Assembly (NCBI RefSeq): GCF_013402815.2
Contig: NZ_CP058601.1
Coordinates: 2,356,001-2,420,000 of the forward strand
Direction of reading: 5' to 3'
DNA length: 64,000 nucleotides
Origin: Natrinema halophilum
GTDB lineage: Archaea; Halobacteriota; Halobacteria; Halobacteriales; Natrialbaceae
A program made the translations under genes and the position numbers. Below the pieces are notes generated by a model, which worked only from the letters and a program-made list of their open reading frames with translations, ran no database searches and was not told the origin of the DNA. Positions 1 through 8,777 of this stretch are shown one piece after another; the stretch's first letter is position 1; each line of letters starts with the position of its first letter.

Positions 1-2
1 TC

Positions 3-389
3 CGCGAGGTCATCGACGATGAGACCAATGGCGATGGAGTCGACCTCGTCCTCGAGAGCGTTGGCGACGACGTCTTCGAGCGCAGCCTCGATGCGATGGC
101 ACACTTCGGACGCATGGTCACGTACGGCGTCGCAAGCGGCGTCCCCGCGGAGGTCAGTAATCAGCGCCTGCTCTTCGAAAACAAGACCGTCAAAGGCTTC
201 CACCTCGGGCAGGCCGCCACGCACGATCCGGGACGAGTAATGCAGGCCGTGCCCGATCTCACGGAAGGACTCGCAAGCGGTGACCTCGAAGTTATCCTCG
301 GCAAGTCGTTCGCGCTCGAAGACGCCGCCGAGGCCCACCAGTACATCGAGGACCGGAAGAGTTCCGGGAAGGTCGTTCTGCAGCCATGA
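3..389 (+). CDS. Zinc-binding-type alcohol dehydrogenase / NADPH:quinone oxidoreductase, C-terminal part (5' end outside window)
   Basis: The reading frame is open from the left edge and ends at a TAA/TGA-type stop at 387-389, giving the last 128 residues of a protein whose start lies outside the window. The visible part has the second half of the nucleotide-binding fold (VDLVLESVGDDVFERSL, then a hydrophobic strand MVTYGVASG) and the usual MDR C-terminus ending FALEDAAEAHQYIEDRKSSGKVVLQP. This is the pattern of quinone oxidoreductase (zeta-crystallin-like) members of the medium-chain dehydrogenase family, which reduce quinones or enals with NADPH in the cytosol. The substrate cannot be told from this fragment. 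The next gene is convergent. Confidence 0.85.
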   Translation, partial: REVIDDETNGDGVDLVLESVGDDVFERSLDAMAHFGRMVTYGVASGVPAEVSNQRLLFENKTVKGFHLGQAATHDPGRVMQAVPDLTEGLASGDLEVILGKSFALEDAAEAHQYIEDRKSSGKVVLQP

Positions 390-537
390 GAGTGTGGGGA
401 ATCTACTTCGAGTAATCAAGTATACGTCCGCAACGCTTGTATACAATGCAAAGGCGGTACTGTGCGCCGAATCAGTACGCGAGGATTCTCGAGAAATTCG
501 ATTTCCTCGGCGAGACGCAGGGAACTGTTTCGAGACG

Positions 538-1068
538 TTACTGCCCCCTCGCTCCGTCAAACGAGACGCCCCACTCGAGGTCGGAGTCGACGAACGCGGC
601 TTCGTCCAGCGGCTCGCCGCCCTCGAACCGTAACTCCGCAGTGACAGATCGTCCCTCGAGGACGCCGGGCAGCCAGAGCCGGTCGTCCTCCCACATCTGA
701 TCGTAGGGCACCTCGTCGACGGGGACCCACTCCGGATGCGCCTCATCGGAGGATGTGGGCTCGCCGCCGAACGAGCGAGTTCGGTAGACGTGACAGAACG
801 TGTGGTCTTCGCCGTCGAGCAAAAACCGGAGTTCGCCCGCCTTCTCGAGGTCCCGTACCTCGAGACCGACCTCTTCGCGCGTCTCGCGGATGGCACACTT
901 CCGTGGGCCCTCCCCGGGTTCGCACTTGCCGCCAGGCCCGTTGTACCACCCCTCGCCCAGACCGCGGCGTTTCTCGATAAGGAGTACCTCGCGTAACGTG
1001 TCGCCGTCCGTGGCGGCACCCTCGCTATCGTCGTCACGGAGCGGGAAGCAAAGCGTCGCCTCGATCAT
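538..1068 (-). CDS. NUDIX hydrolase, MTH1/8-oxo-dGTPase-like
   Basis: A 176-residue protein with a complete NUDIX box at residues 47-69 (G47, E53, R61-E62, E65-E66, G68), which binds the metal and cleaves nucleoside diphosphate-linked substrates. The stretch before the box, LLIEKRRGLGEGWYNGPGGK, resembles the human MTH1 segment that recognises oxidised purine nucleotides, so a nucleotide-pool cleaning role is a reasonable inference. I start the gene at the ATG at 1066-1068. A longer frame reaches 1215, but its first 49 residues are Arg-rich and look like non-coding sequence. The gene stands alone between a convergent oxidoreductase and the agmatinase gene upstream on the same strand. Confidence 0.88.
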   Translation of the reverse strand: MIEATLCFPLRDDDSEGAATDGDTLREVLLIEKRRGLGEGWYNGPGGKCEPGEGPRKCAIRETREEVGLEVRDLEKAGELRFLLDGEDHTFCHVYRTRSFGGEPTSSDEAHPEWVPVDEVPYDQMWEDDRLWLPGVLEGRSVTAELRFEGGEPLDEAAFVDSDLEWGVSFDGARGQ

Positions 1069-1211
1069 ATCCGTCAGTTCGTTCGGAGCGAAATAAGGCT
1101 GTACGCTCGCTCGAGTCCGCCCAGCACAGCGGTCAGCGGTAACGTGATTCCGAAACGTCGTCACACGTACACTCGACGTGGACCGATGATCACGGCGACG
1201 AGTACGTCGGC

Positions 1212-2099
1212 TCACCCGTCGACGTGCGAAAAGACGAACTCCCGAACCAGTTTCGCGGCCAGTGCAGCGGCCTGCCCGTCGTCGCGGTCGTTCACTTCGA
1301 CCACGTCGAAGCCGTCGGCGTGTGGGGCGACTGCGTGCACGACGTCACGGATGTCGCGGGGCTCGAGTCCGAACGGTTCCATCGTCCCGGTTCCGGGCGC
1401 GTAGCCGGGATCGACGGCGTCGATGTCGACGCTCAGGTAGACGTCGCGATCCGCGAATTGCCCGTCGTGTGACCACTCCGCGACGTCCTCGGGCGGGACG
1501 ACGGTTACGTCGTCCGCAGCGGCTCGCTCCCACTCGGCTTCGCTCCCGGTTCGCACGCCGAGCAAGATCGCCTCCTCGATCGAATCGACGTCCTCGACGA
1601 TCCGTCGGGTGACGGCGGCGTGTGACAGCGGGTTGCCGTCGTAGACGTCGTAACAGTCGAGGTGGGCGTCCAGACAGACGAACACCTCGGGTTCGACCGC
1701 TCGGACACCCGCAAGGGAGACAGTGTGTTCGCCCCCAAGCAACAGGGGAATGCCATCGTTCCAGACGACCTCGCGAAGGGTGCTCGTCAGATACTCGAGG
1801 TACTCCGCGACGTCGTCCCACGCTCGAACGTCGCCGCGGTCGACGACACCGAGGTCGGAAAAGTGTCGGTCCGACCGGTGGTCATAATCGTCGAACGGCG
1901 CTGCAAAAGAACGGATCCGCTGGGGCCCAAAGCGGGTCCCAGGATGAAAGGTCGTCGTGGCGTCCAGGGGCGCACCGACGACCACGAAGTTCGCGCCGTC
2001 ACGGTCCGACTCCTGCCCTCCCGTGTCGGTGTGACTGCCACGGATGGCGTCGTCCGTCGCATCGGTCACCTCGCGTTCGTCGGTCGCCCCGGGAAACAT
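1212..2099 (-). CDS. speB: Agmatinase / ureohydrolase
   Basis: A 295-residue member of the arginase/agmatinase family, which removes urea from agmatine using a dinuclear manganese centre. The metal-binding motifs are present in order: GGEH (H125), DAHLD (D144, H146, D148) and SVDIDAVDP (D225, D227). The start codon overlaps the stop codon of the aIF5A gene by one base (TGATG at 2097-2101), so the two are very probably translated together. In haloarchaea agmatine metabolism feeds (deoxy)hypusine formation on aIF5A, and agmatinase has been linked to that modification in Haloferax, so the pairing suggests a dedicated modification role. The N-terminal ~35 residues are acidic and variable. Confidence 0.92.
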   Translation of the reverse strand: MFPGATDEREVTDATDDAIRGSHTDTGGQESDRDGANFVVVGAPLDATTTFHPGTRFGPQRIRSFAAPFDDYDHRSDRHFSDLGVVDRGDVRAWDDVAEYLEYLTSTLREVVWNDGIPLLLGGEHTVSLAGVRAVEPEVFVCLDAHLDCYDVYDGNPLSHAAVTRRIVEDVDSIEEAILLGVRTGSEAEWERAAADDVTVVPPEDVAEWSHDGQFADRDVYLSVDIDAVDPGYAPGTGTMEPFGLEPRDIRDVVHAVAPHADGFDVVEVNDRDDGQAAALAAKLVREFVFSHVDG

Positions 2100-2473
2100 C
2101 AGATAATCTTTCGCTGATTTTCCATCTCGAGATATTCAATATTCTCGTCGGGGGAGACGTCCGCGTCCTCGGGAATACGCATCGTGATCGTCTCGTAGGT
2201 CTCGAGGTCCATGACCTGCATGTCGTCGCCGTCGACGGAGACGACCTGGCCCTGTTTGCGCTCGATGATCGGGACCCAGATTTTCGCGTCCACGGGCTGG
2301 GAGAGCGAGCGCTTCTTGCCGTCGAAGACGCCTTCGGCCTCGACGCGGGCCTTTGCGCTGCCGTGTTTCCCGGGCTTCGCGGTCGAGTAGGAGTTGATCT
2401 TACACGCCGTGTCGTCGATCATGACGTAGCTTCCTTCCTGGAGATCGCGAACTTCGGTCTGCTGTTTCGCCAT
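2099..2473 (-). CDS. eif5a: Translation factor aIF5A
   Basis: A 124-residue protein of normal length for archaeal IF5A, the factor that helps ribosomes through difficult peptide bonds. The N-terminal SH3-like domain carries the exposed loop [11 protein letters not shown], in which K36 (in PGKHG) is the lysine that receives the hypusine or deoxyhypusine side chain. The C-terminal OB-fold follows from about residue 65. It is the first gene of a two-gene unit with agmatinase, joined by a one-base stop/start overlap. No deoxyhypusine synthase gene is seen nearby. Confidence 0.97.
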   Translation of the reverse strand: MAKQQTEVRDLQEGSYVMIDDTACKINSYSTAKPGKHGSAKARVEAEGVFDGKKRSLSQPVDAKIWVPIIERKQGQVVSVDGDDMQVMDLETYETITMRIPEDADVSPDENIEYLEMENQRKII

Positions 2474-2852
2474 GTCCCGGGGTAATCAACCGACGTGCAT
2501 AAACCGTTTGGAATGGGCGCTCGAGCGCGTTCCCTGTGGGAAGGGAACTGCTCCAACGATCGATTTACGACGTGACTGATAAACACCGCCGATCGACCAC
2601 GAAACCACACATATTTTCACGCGTCTTACCGAAACCAGAAACCGTCCGGGCACGAAACTCACATCCAGGCTGGACCGGAGACGCCCATATCCATCCAGTC
2701 CAACCCGGACTTCTTCGATAAATGCGCCGTCTGAAAGGCCTACTGGCCAGTGATGACGCCGTCGAAATGCACACCTGTCACTTTTCCCGATCCGTTACGG
2801 GGCCGTGGGACCGGTAACAGCGACGCTGCCCACCGATATCGTCCGCCGATCG
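2474..2852. other. Intergenic region between aIF5A and the enolase-superfamily gene
   Basis: This 379-base gap must hold the aIF5A promoter just upstream of 2473. I see no convincing gene. Several frames are open on both strands, but their translations are Arg/Pro-rich and lack the acidic composition of the neighbours. A short inverted pair of related words (ccaggctggacc near 2670 and gtccaacccgg near 2699) is the only notable structure. Confidence 0.5.
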
Positions 2853-3926
2853 CTACCGGAATCCGACCGCCTCGGTCGGCGGTTCGAGCGGGCTCGGCGA
2901 CAGTCCGTCTCCCACGGCGGGATCGTTGTACGCCCGCGGTGCAACGTCGTTCGGCGAATCGGGATACCACATCGACGCAAGCGTCTGGATCTGGCCGCGG
3001 CCGACGCCGAGTTCGAACTGACCGCCGCCGTATAGCCGAACGTCGCGTTCTTCGCAGTACGCGATCGTCTCGCACAGCGACTCGAGCGATCCGAATCGCG
3101 ACGGTTTCACGTTCAGCCAGTCGGGCTCCCACGGAAGCGCCTCGACGTCCTCGAGGCCGTGGATCGGAGCATCCCAGGAAACCCGAGAGCGAACGTCGGA
3201 ATCGTCGAATAGCGGCCTCGTCTCGTCGGTCAGCGCCGGATCCTCGACGACCGCGTTTGGGAACGATTCGAGGACGAGTTCGTACAGTTCGGGGTCCGCG
3301 GGGACGTCGACGTCGGTCCCCTCGTACTGTCCTTTCAGATCGAGAATCCGGACCGCGTCCGTTCCGACCGATTCTTCGATAGCAGCGACGAGATCCGCGT
3401 TCCACTCGGGTGTTGGATCGAGTTTGAACGCGATATCCGGCACCCGCTCGCGCAACGCTTCGAGCCGATCGGTCGTCGGCGGCTCACCGAGGCGAGTACT
3501 GGCGACGAACCGAACCGGCTCGAGAGAGCGATCCAGCGCGGCCGCGAGATCCGTCTCCGCCTGCCGCAGGGCAAGGTCGAGTGCAGCGCTCTCGAGGCCC
3601 CACCGACGGTAGTTCCGAAAGACCTCGCGGTCGGGCGCGCCGGCCGGAAAGAGATCGAGGTTCTCGAGCCGCGTCGAAAACGAGTCCAGGGTAAACTCGC
3701 CCGTCAGATCGGGGAGGCCAGTCTCGGCGAGCGCATCGTGATCAGCGGTTTCGTAGGTGACGTCCTCGCCGCGTCCCGTAACCGTCTCGTCGTCGGCCGA
3801 TGATGGCCCTGTGAGCGAACATTCCGTCGTCACGCGAGTGAATTCGCTCGAAGTCTCGCGTTCGTGGCGCTTGGTCGACGTCGACTCGATCAGTAGCGGC
3901 AGATCGGCGATGAGATCGTACTCCAT
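2853..3926 (-). CDS. Enolase-superfamily protein
   Basis: A 357-residue protein with the C-terminal barrel motifs of the enolase superfamily: a lysine in FKLD (K168), an aspartate in LDLKGQY (D196), the acid pair EDP (E228-D229) and a second lysine strand LNVKPSRFG (K274). These match the lysine bases and metal-binding acids of the mandelate racemase/muconate-lactonising branch, which includes o-succinylbenzoate synthase. The N-terminal capping domain is poorly conserved and runs from about residue 30 to 130. The reaction is not identifiable from sequence. The family could act on menaquinone precursors or on an amino-acid derivative. It is transcribed separately from the kinase gene upstream. 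Confidence 0.75.
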   Translation of the reverse strand: MEYDLIADLPLLIESTSTKRHERETSSEFTRVTTECSLTGPSSADDETVTGRGEDVTYETADHDALAETGLPDLTGEFTLDSFSTRLENLDLFPAGAPDREVFRNYRRWGLESAALDLALRQAETDLAAALDRSLEPVRFVASTRLGEPPTTDRLEALRERVPDIAFKLDPTPEWNADLVAAIEESVGTDAVRILDLKGQYEGTDVDVPADPELYELVLESFPNAVVEDPALTDETRPLFDDSDVRSRVSWDAPIHGLEDVEALPWEPDWLNVKPSRFGSLESLCETIAYCEERDVRLYGGGQFELGVGRGQIQTLASMWYPDSPNDVAPRAYNDPAVGDGLSPSPLEPPTEAVGFR

Positions 3927-4006
3927 ATTGATCGTTCAGCCTCGACGCAAATAGAAGCTCGCCGCCCGACTCGGAGGACGGCGGGTTTTCGCGTCACGCC
4001 GCGCCG

Positions 4007-5716
4007 TCACTCCCTGCCCCGTCGCTGGCGCAGATTCTGGCGAGTGAACTGCGGTCGCGCGCCGATCGACTTGGGACCGCGGAACGACCGATAGAGCTGG
4101 ATCGTCAAGAGCACTGCAAAGACCGCCGCAACGATCGATCCCCGCGGCGCCTCGAGCGCATACAGCACCCCCGTCGAGAACAGTGCCATCGTAAGCAACA
4201 TGCCGTAAACCAGCCGCTTGGCGAGTTTGTCGAAGACGTTTTCCGAGTCCTCGACGCCGATTCGAACGAAGAGATCGTCGCGATCGAGTCGGTCGAGCGC
4301 CCGCTCGGTCTTGGGGGCGATCCGGGTCAGCGACTCGCCCGATCGTCGGAGTTGCTGGCTCGTCTCGTCTAGATACTGCCGAATGGACTCTTCGCGGTAC
4401 CCCTGTTCGGTCAGGTAGTCGGTAGCCGTCGAGATGAAATCGAAGTCCGGATCGAGCGTGACACAGACCCCTTCGACGACGGTCGCGACGCGAAGGACGA
4501 GTGCGAGGTTCTTCGGGAGCCGGAACGGGAAGACGTAAATCGAGTCCTCGATCTGGCCGACGATCTGGTTGACCCGGTACTGTTCGACGTCTTCGCCGCG
4601 GGCGTCCTGGATAGCGATCTCCATCACTTCGGCCATCACGCCGCGATCGGCATCCGGGCTGAGCGTCCCGATTTCGATCAGCGCGTCGAGGATGCCGTCG
4701 ATGTCCTGATTGGCGACGGCGACGTAGAAATCGACGATCTTCTCCTGGACGAACGGATCGACCCGCCCCGACATGCCGAAGTCGTAGAAGATGATTCGCC
4801 CCTCGTCGGTCACGGCGAGGTTGCCCGGATGTGGATCGGCGTGAAAGACGCCGTCGTCGATGATCATCTGCAAATACGATTGTTCCAGGTTTTCCGCGAC
4901 CCGCGTCCGATCGATCCCCTTGCGCTCGAGTTCGTCGATGTCGTTGATCTTCGTCCCCGCGACGTACTCCATCGCCAGTACGTGCGGCCCGGAGTAGCTT
5001 TCGATCACGTCCGGAACGACAAACCGGTCGTCGTCCGCGAAGTTGGCCCGGATCTCGGCGAGCATTTCGGCTTCGCGCTCGTAGTCCATCTCCTCTCGGA
5101 TCGTCTTCGAGAACTCCTCAGCGAGGTTCTCGAGGGAGAATGCGCGGGCGTCGTCGACGAAGTACAACAGGATCGGAAGCGACCACTTGATAACTCGCAG
5201 ATCGGCCCGGACGAGGGGCTTGATATTCGGCCTGCGGACCTTTATAGCGACGTCAAGACCGCTCTCACCGGACTGTTCGGTTCGCGCCGAGAGTTCGCAT
5301 TCGGGATCGAGGCGCGCCCGATAGACCTGTCCGAGGCTCGCGCCGCTTATCGGATCGGTGTCGAACGACGCGAACCGCTCGTCGACGGGGCCGAGTTCGT
5401 CCTCGAGGACGGTTTTCGCTTCGGACCAGGGCGCCGGCGGAACGTCGTCCTGTAAGGACGAGAGAACGTCGATGTACGCCGGCGGGAGGACGTCGGGGCG
5501 GGTTGACAGCAACTGGCCGAGTTTGATGAACGTCGGTCCGAGAGCCAGCAGCGACTCGAGTAATACCTCGGCCCGATGGCGGTGAGTGGCGGCATCGACG
5601 TGTCGAGGGCGACCGAAGAAGAGGAACCGGCGTCTATCGCGGGCGTAGGCGAGCAACAACGGCAGAAACTGCCGGGCGACGAGGACGAACCGTTTGTATG
5701 CGCGGAGTGAGGCCAG
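4007..5716 (-). CDS. ABC1/AarF/UbiB-type atypical kinase
   Basis: An ABC1-family protein with the diagnostic KxGQ motif (FIKLGQLLSTRPDVLP), the Ala-rich loop SGASLGQVYRA, the catalytic HADPHPGN and the DFG-like YDFGMSGR, followed by two C-terminal membrane segments (about the last 90 residues). Bacterial and mitochondrial relatives (UbiB, Coq8) support quinone or lipid metabolism through an ATPase activity at the membrane. Start choice is a problem. The first standard start on this frame is TTG at 5657-5659, but similarity-like sequence (LRAYKRFVLVARQFLP) continues upstream to a CTG at 5714-5716, with an in-frame TGA at 5723-5725. I extended to the CTG, but a true start elsewhere in this stretch or a sequence error is possible. 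Confidence 0.85.
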   Translation of the reverse strand: MASLRAYKRFVLVARQFLPLLLAYARDRRRFLFFGRPRHVDAATHRHRAEVLLESLLALGPTFIKLGQLLSTRPDVLPPAYIDVLSSLQDDVPPAPWSEAKTVLEDELGPVDERFASFDTDPISGASLGQVYRARLDPECELSARTEQSGESGLDVAIKVRRPNIKPLVRADLRVIKWSLPILLYFVDDARAFSLENLAEEFSKTIREEMDYEREAEMLAEIRANFADDDRFVVPDVIESYSGPHVLAMEYVAGTKINDIDELERKGIDRTRVAENLEQSYLQMIIDDGVFHADPHPGNLAVTDEGRIIFYDFGMSGRVDPFVQEKIVDFYVAVANQDIDGILDALIEIGTLSPDADRGVMAEVMEIAIQDARGEDVEQYRVNQIVGQIEDSIYVFPFRLPKNLALVLRVATVVEGVCVTLDPDFDFISTATDYLTEQGYREESIRQYLDETSQQLRRSGESLTRIAPKTERALDRLDRDDLFVRIGVEDSENVFDKLAKRLVYGMLLTMALFSTGVLYALEAPRGSIVAAVFAVLLTIQLYRSFRGPKSIGARPQFTRQNLRQRRGRE

Positions 5717-5732
5717 CCTCGGTCACCCCGTG

Positions 5733-6095
5733 TTAGCCGTCCTCATCGACGATGTCGATCGTCGTCTCGCCGCTGGCGCCTCGTTTTGGGAGCGTCAACT
5801 CGAGGACGCCCCGATCGACCGTCGCCGCAGCGTTCGCGTCGGAGGCGTCGTCGGGCAGCGGCATCTCGATGTCGAGAAAGAGCGAGCGATTCTCCTCTAC
5901 GTAGCGGTAGTCGTCGGCGGGCTCTTTCTCCCGGTGAGCGTCGATGAAGATCCGACCGTCTTCGATCGTTAGGTCGAGCGACTCGGCGGAGACCCCCGGA
6001 ACATCGAGGACGAGCAAGTAGGCGTCCTCGCTCTCGAGTAAGTCGAAGAAGACGTCATCCGAGAGATCCCGCAACGCGTCGCGCAGCGCTGACAT
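5733..6095 (-). CDS. Hsp20/alpha-crystallin family small heat shock protein
   Basis: A 120-residue protein with an alpha-crystallin-like beta-sandwich: LVLDVPGVSAESLDLTIEDGRIFIDAH, then a YVEENRSLFLDIEMPLP strand and the ELTLPKR segment near the C-terminus. This family holds unfolding proteins in solution. The ATG at 6093-6095 is preferred over an upstream ATG at 6185 because the intervening 30 residues are not acidic and look non-coding. It ends only 17 bases before the proposed start of the ABC1 kinase gene on the same strand, so the two may be co-transcribed. Confidence 0.9.
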   Translation of the reverse strand: MSALRDALRDLSDDVFFDLLESEDAYLLVLDVPGVSAESLDLTIEDGRIFIDAHREKEPADDYRYVEENRSLFLDIEMPLPDDASDANAAATVDRGVLELTLPKRGASGETTIDIVDEDG

Positions 6096-6187
6096 GGTCA
6101 CAGGTTCGAACGCCGATACGAAAAACCCCGCGGTCGCGGTCGATTCGTCGTCCACGCGTTTGGCTCCTCGAGACCGCCAGATCAAAC

Positions 6188-6254
6188 CGTTCGTTCCCCG
6201 GAATTCGATTCGTTCGTCCCCTGGAATTCGATTCGTTCGTCCCCCGGAATTCAG
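6188..6254. repeat. Tandem repeat, 23-base unit, about 2.9 copies
   Basis: Three head-to-tail copies of a 23-base unit start at 6188, 6211 and 6234. Each contains the words cgttcgt and ggaattcga and so carries an EcoRI-type gaattc site. Copies differ by one or two bases. The array sits between the divergent Hsp20 gene and a small membrane protein gene, just upstream of the latter's promoter. Confidence 0.9.
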
Positions 6255-6258
6255 CTCT

Positions 6259-6272
6259 GCATACTTTTATGA
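6259..6272 (+). promoter_or_regulatory. Probable TATA box for the small membrane protein gene
   Basis: The A/T-rich word atacttttatga lies 25-36 bases before the ATG at 6295, the spacing expected for a haloarchaeal promoter giving a nearly leaderless transcript. It directly follows the 23-base tandem array. Confidence 0.5.
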
Positions 6273-6294
6273 GCGGAGACGAGAATCGCGTCGT

Positions 6295-6471
6295 ATGGAT
6301 CGTGGTGTTCGTCGCCGCCTCGATGTCCTCATCGTCCTCGTGTCGGGTTTGCTCGGACTCGCCCTGACAGTGATATACGTCAGCGAACGAGCGGGCGGAT
6401 TCGTCCTTCTGATCTCGTCGTTCGTTACGGTCTGTATCGCCGTCTCGGCGCTGTGGTATGCGGAGGGGTGA
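6295..6471 (+). CDS. Small two-helix membrane protein
   Basis: A 58-residue protein with an Arg-rich start (MDRGVRRRLD) and two hydrophobic helices at about residues 11-29 and 35-54 joined by a short SERAGG turn, ending YAEG. The layout predicts both termini on the cytoplasmic side. A TATA-like box at the right distance supports expression and the ATG chosen. The function is unknown. Its stop codon lies about 200 bases before the MoeA gene on the same strand. Confidence 0.7.
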   Translation: MDRGVRRRLDVLIVLVSGLLGLALTVIYVSERAGGFVLLISSFVTVCIAVSALWYAEG

Positions 6472-6677
6472 GCAGTTCAATTACCGGATGGCTCGAATGT
6501 CCGCTGGCACAGTGGATTCGGTCAGCCACGTCAGGGCAGACGGCCGACAGTGCGCCCCGCGTGGCGGCTACTCACCCAGTCGATGCGGAGACCCCGTTTG
6601 GCCCGATTCCGCGACGAGGCGACGATTCGAGCAGCAGGTCCCCCATGCTTTTGGCGTCCGGCGACCCGAGTCAGGAT

Positions 6678-8018
6678 ATGGAAGGAGCCGACCGCGAGCG
6701 CACGGAGGCCGGGTTCAAGATTCGGACGCCGGTCGACGAGGCGCGCCGAATTCTCAAAGACGCAGTTGCGGGCAGTGGGGACGCCGGTGCGGACGTGCCG
6801 TGTGAGACCGGAACCGAGACGGTCGACGTCGACCGCGCAGACGGCCGGGTCCTCGCCGCACCCGTCGCGGCGGCTCGAGACGTTCCCCACTACCAGCGGG
6901 CGGCGATGGACGGGTACGCCGTTCGGGCCGCGGACACGTTCGGGGCCAGCGATCGGTCGCCGGAGGTGTTGCGGATCGCCGAGTCGGCCGACGGGAATAC
7001 GGGTAGCGATGACGGCGACCACGCCACCGCCGATCGTATCGATCCCAAAACGGCCGCGCGGGTCCACACCGGCAGTGCGCTTCCCGAGGGTGCCGACGCC
7101 GTCGTCATGATCGAACGCGTAACCGAACGCGAGTCGACCGGCGAACTCGAGGTCGAGGACGCGGTCGCGGAGGGGGAAAACGTCGCCCCCGTGGGTGAGG
7201 ATATCGAGGTGGACCAGCACCTCTACGACGCGGGCCACCGGCTCCGGCCCTCGGATCTGGGGCTCCTTCGATCGGCAGGGTACGGCCGCGTCGCGGTCGC
7301 CCGGCAACCGACGGTGGGAGTGATTCCGACCGGCGAGGAACTCGTCGCGGGCGACCCCGGCCCCGGCGAGGTGATCGAAACCAACGGGCTCACGGTCTCG
7401 CGGCTGGTCCAGCGCTGGGGTGCTCGAGTAACCTACCGCGACGTCGTCACCGACGATCCCGAATCGCTCCGGGTCGCCATCCAGCGAGACCTGACGAAGG
7501 ACGTAATCGTTACGACCGGCGGCTCCTCGGTCGGCGAACGCGACCTGCTGCCCGAAGTGATCGACGATATAGGCGAGGTACTCGTCCACGGCGTCGGGCT
7601 CAAGCCTGGCCACCCAGTCTGCCTCGGTATCGTACAGGATACACCCGTGCTCGCGCTGCCGGGCTACCCCGTCGCCTGCATCGTCAACGCCGTCCAGTTC
7701 CTCCGGCCGACCCTGCGCTGGCTCGAGGGAACGATCCCGGACCCACACCCGACCACGCGGGCCGTCCTCGAACGCAAGATACCGAGCGGGCCCGGGACCC
7801 GAACGTTCGCTCGAGTCCGACTCGAGAAGCGCGACCCGGCGGGCGAAGGGAGCGAACGTGACGAGCCGAAATACGCGGCGGTCCCGACGCGGACGAGCGG
7901 GTCGGGCATCCTCTCGAGCGTCGCCTTGGCTGACGGCTGGGTCGTCGTCAGCGACGATCGCGAAGGGGTTCCAGCTGGCGAGATAGTCGAAGTGGAAAAC
8001 TGGGAGTACAACGGCTGA
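6678..8018 (+). CDS. moeA: Molybdopterin molybdenumtransferase MoeA (copy 1)
   Basis: A 446-residue MoeA/Gephyrin-E protein, which inserts molybdate into adenylylated molybdopterin. Visible motifs are YQRAAMDGYAV (residues 72-82), the Walker-like TTGGSSVGERD and LVHGVGLKPGHP of the MoaB/Mog-type domain III, and LPGYPVA before the C-terminal beta domain. The frame is open further upstream to 6453, but the sequence before ATG 6678 does not resemble MoeA. The ATG at 6645 is an alternative. A second MoeA paralogue lies 3.9 kb away with a C-terminal extension. Haloarchaea commonly carry two, so one may serve molybdenum and the other tungsten or another step, but that is inference. Confidence 0.93.
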   Translation: MEGADRERTEAGFKIRTPVDEARRILKDAVAGSGDAGADVPCETGTETVDVDRADGRVLAAPVAAARDVPHYQRAAMDGYAVRAADTFGASDRSPEVLRIAESADGNTGSDDGDHATADRIDPKTAARVHTGSALPEGADAVVMIERVTERESTGELEVEDAVAEGENVAPVGEDIEVDQHLYDAGHRLRPSDLGLLRSAGYGRVAVARQPTVGVIPTGEELVAGDPGPGEVIETNGLTVSRLVQRWGARVTYRDVVTDDPESLRVAIQRDLTKDVIVTTGGSSVGERDLLPEVIDDIGEVLVHGVGLKPGHPVCLGIVQDTPVLALPGYPVACIVNAVQFLRPTLRWLEGTIPDPHPTTRAVLERKIPSGPGTRTFARVRLEKRDPAGEGSERDEPKYAAVPTRTSGSGILSSVALADGWVVVSDDREGVPAGEIVEVENWEYNG

Positions 8019-8027
8019 AGAGCTGCA

Positions 8028-8702
8028 TCAGCGGTTGAACTGGGAGGGATCGCCGGCATCTCGCCATCGATGCCGGAACGCAAGCCAGAGGCTGACGGCG
8101 AGCCCGACGAGTGCGCTCGCCGCGACGATGCCGAGCCGATCGGCGGCGGCAGACCCGAGAGCCGCAAAGAGAGAGTGCTGTCGGCCGAAGTAGACGATCG
8201 CGCCAACAGCCGTGTAAAACAGAATAGTGCCGACCGCCGTGTAGACGCCGAACCGAACCTGGGTCATTCCGGCGAGTCCGGCCGGAATCGAGACGACCGA
8301 ACGCAGCGCCGGTAGGAATCGACCCCACAAGACCGAGGAAGCACCCCAGCGATGAAACCACCGACGGCCGCGTTCGACCATCTCCTCCGAGACGTCAATC
8401 CGATCTCGAAGCCTCCCGAGCCCGCGAGATCCGGGGCCGCGAAACGCATAAAAGGGGACGAACGCGCCGACGGTACCTCCGATGGCCGCCGCCCCGACGA
8501 AGACGAGAAACGAGAGCGGATCCGTGATCAACAGCGCTGCGGCGCCCGGAACGACGACCTCGCTCGGGAAGAACGGAAAGAGCATCGACGTCTCGAGGAA
8601 GGTAAAGAGCAGGAGCGCAAGCGGGCCGTATAGTCGAACGAACCGCAATGCGGACGCGCCAAGGTCTTCCGTTCCAGGAACGACCACCCCGACAGCTTCC
8701 AT
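8028..8702 (-). CDS. DedA family membrane protein
   Basis: A 224-residue protein of the DedA/SNARE-associated (VTT) family, which includes flippases and transporters linked to membrane lipid homeostasis. The motifs are FFPSEVVVPGAAALL in an early re-entrant segment, the acidic/Gly GGTVGAFVPFYAFRGPG segment and RFLPALRSVVSIPAGLAGM, which carries the conserved arginine. About five hydrophobic stretches follow this pattern to the C-terminal RHRW. The ATG at 8700-8702 is chosen because upstream in-frame sequence is a translation of the tandem repeat array. It is convergent with moeA, with only 9 bases between the stop codons. Confidence 0.9.
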   Translation of the reverse strand: MEAVGVVVPGTEDLGASALRFVRLYGPLALLLFTFLETSMLFPFFPSEVVVPGAAALLITDPLSFLVFVGAAAIGGTVGAFVPFYAFRGPGSRGLGRLRDRIDVSEEMVERGRRWFHRWGASSVLWGRFLPALRSVVSIPAGLAGMTQVRFGVYTAVGTILFYTAVGAIVYFGRQHSLFAALGSAAADRLGIVAASALVGLAVSLWLAFRHRWRDAGDPSQFNR

Positions 8703-8777
8703 AGGCGGGGTTGGAGCCGACGACGTATCACGTGTCGGTCGGAGAACCCGACGACGGACGAGACAGTCGTCCGGCTC

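Noticed and set aside
1069-1215. N-terminal extension of the NUDIX protein
   Set aside because: The extra 49 residues are Arg/Ser-rich and precede a well-formed start codon at 1066-1068.
6531-7748. Open frame of about 405 codons on the minus strand over moeA
   Set aside because: Shadow of the moeA gene; no family motif and no promoter.
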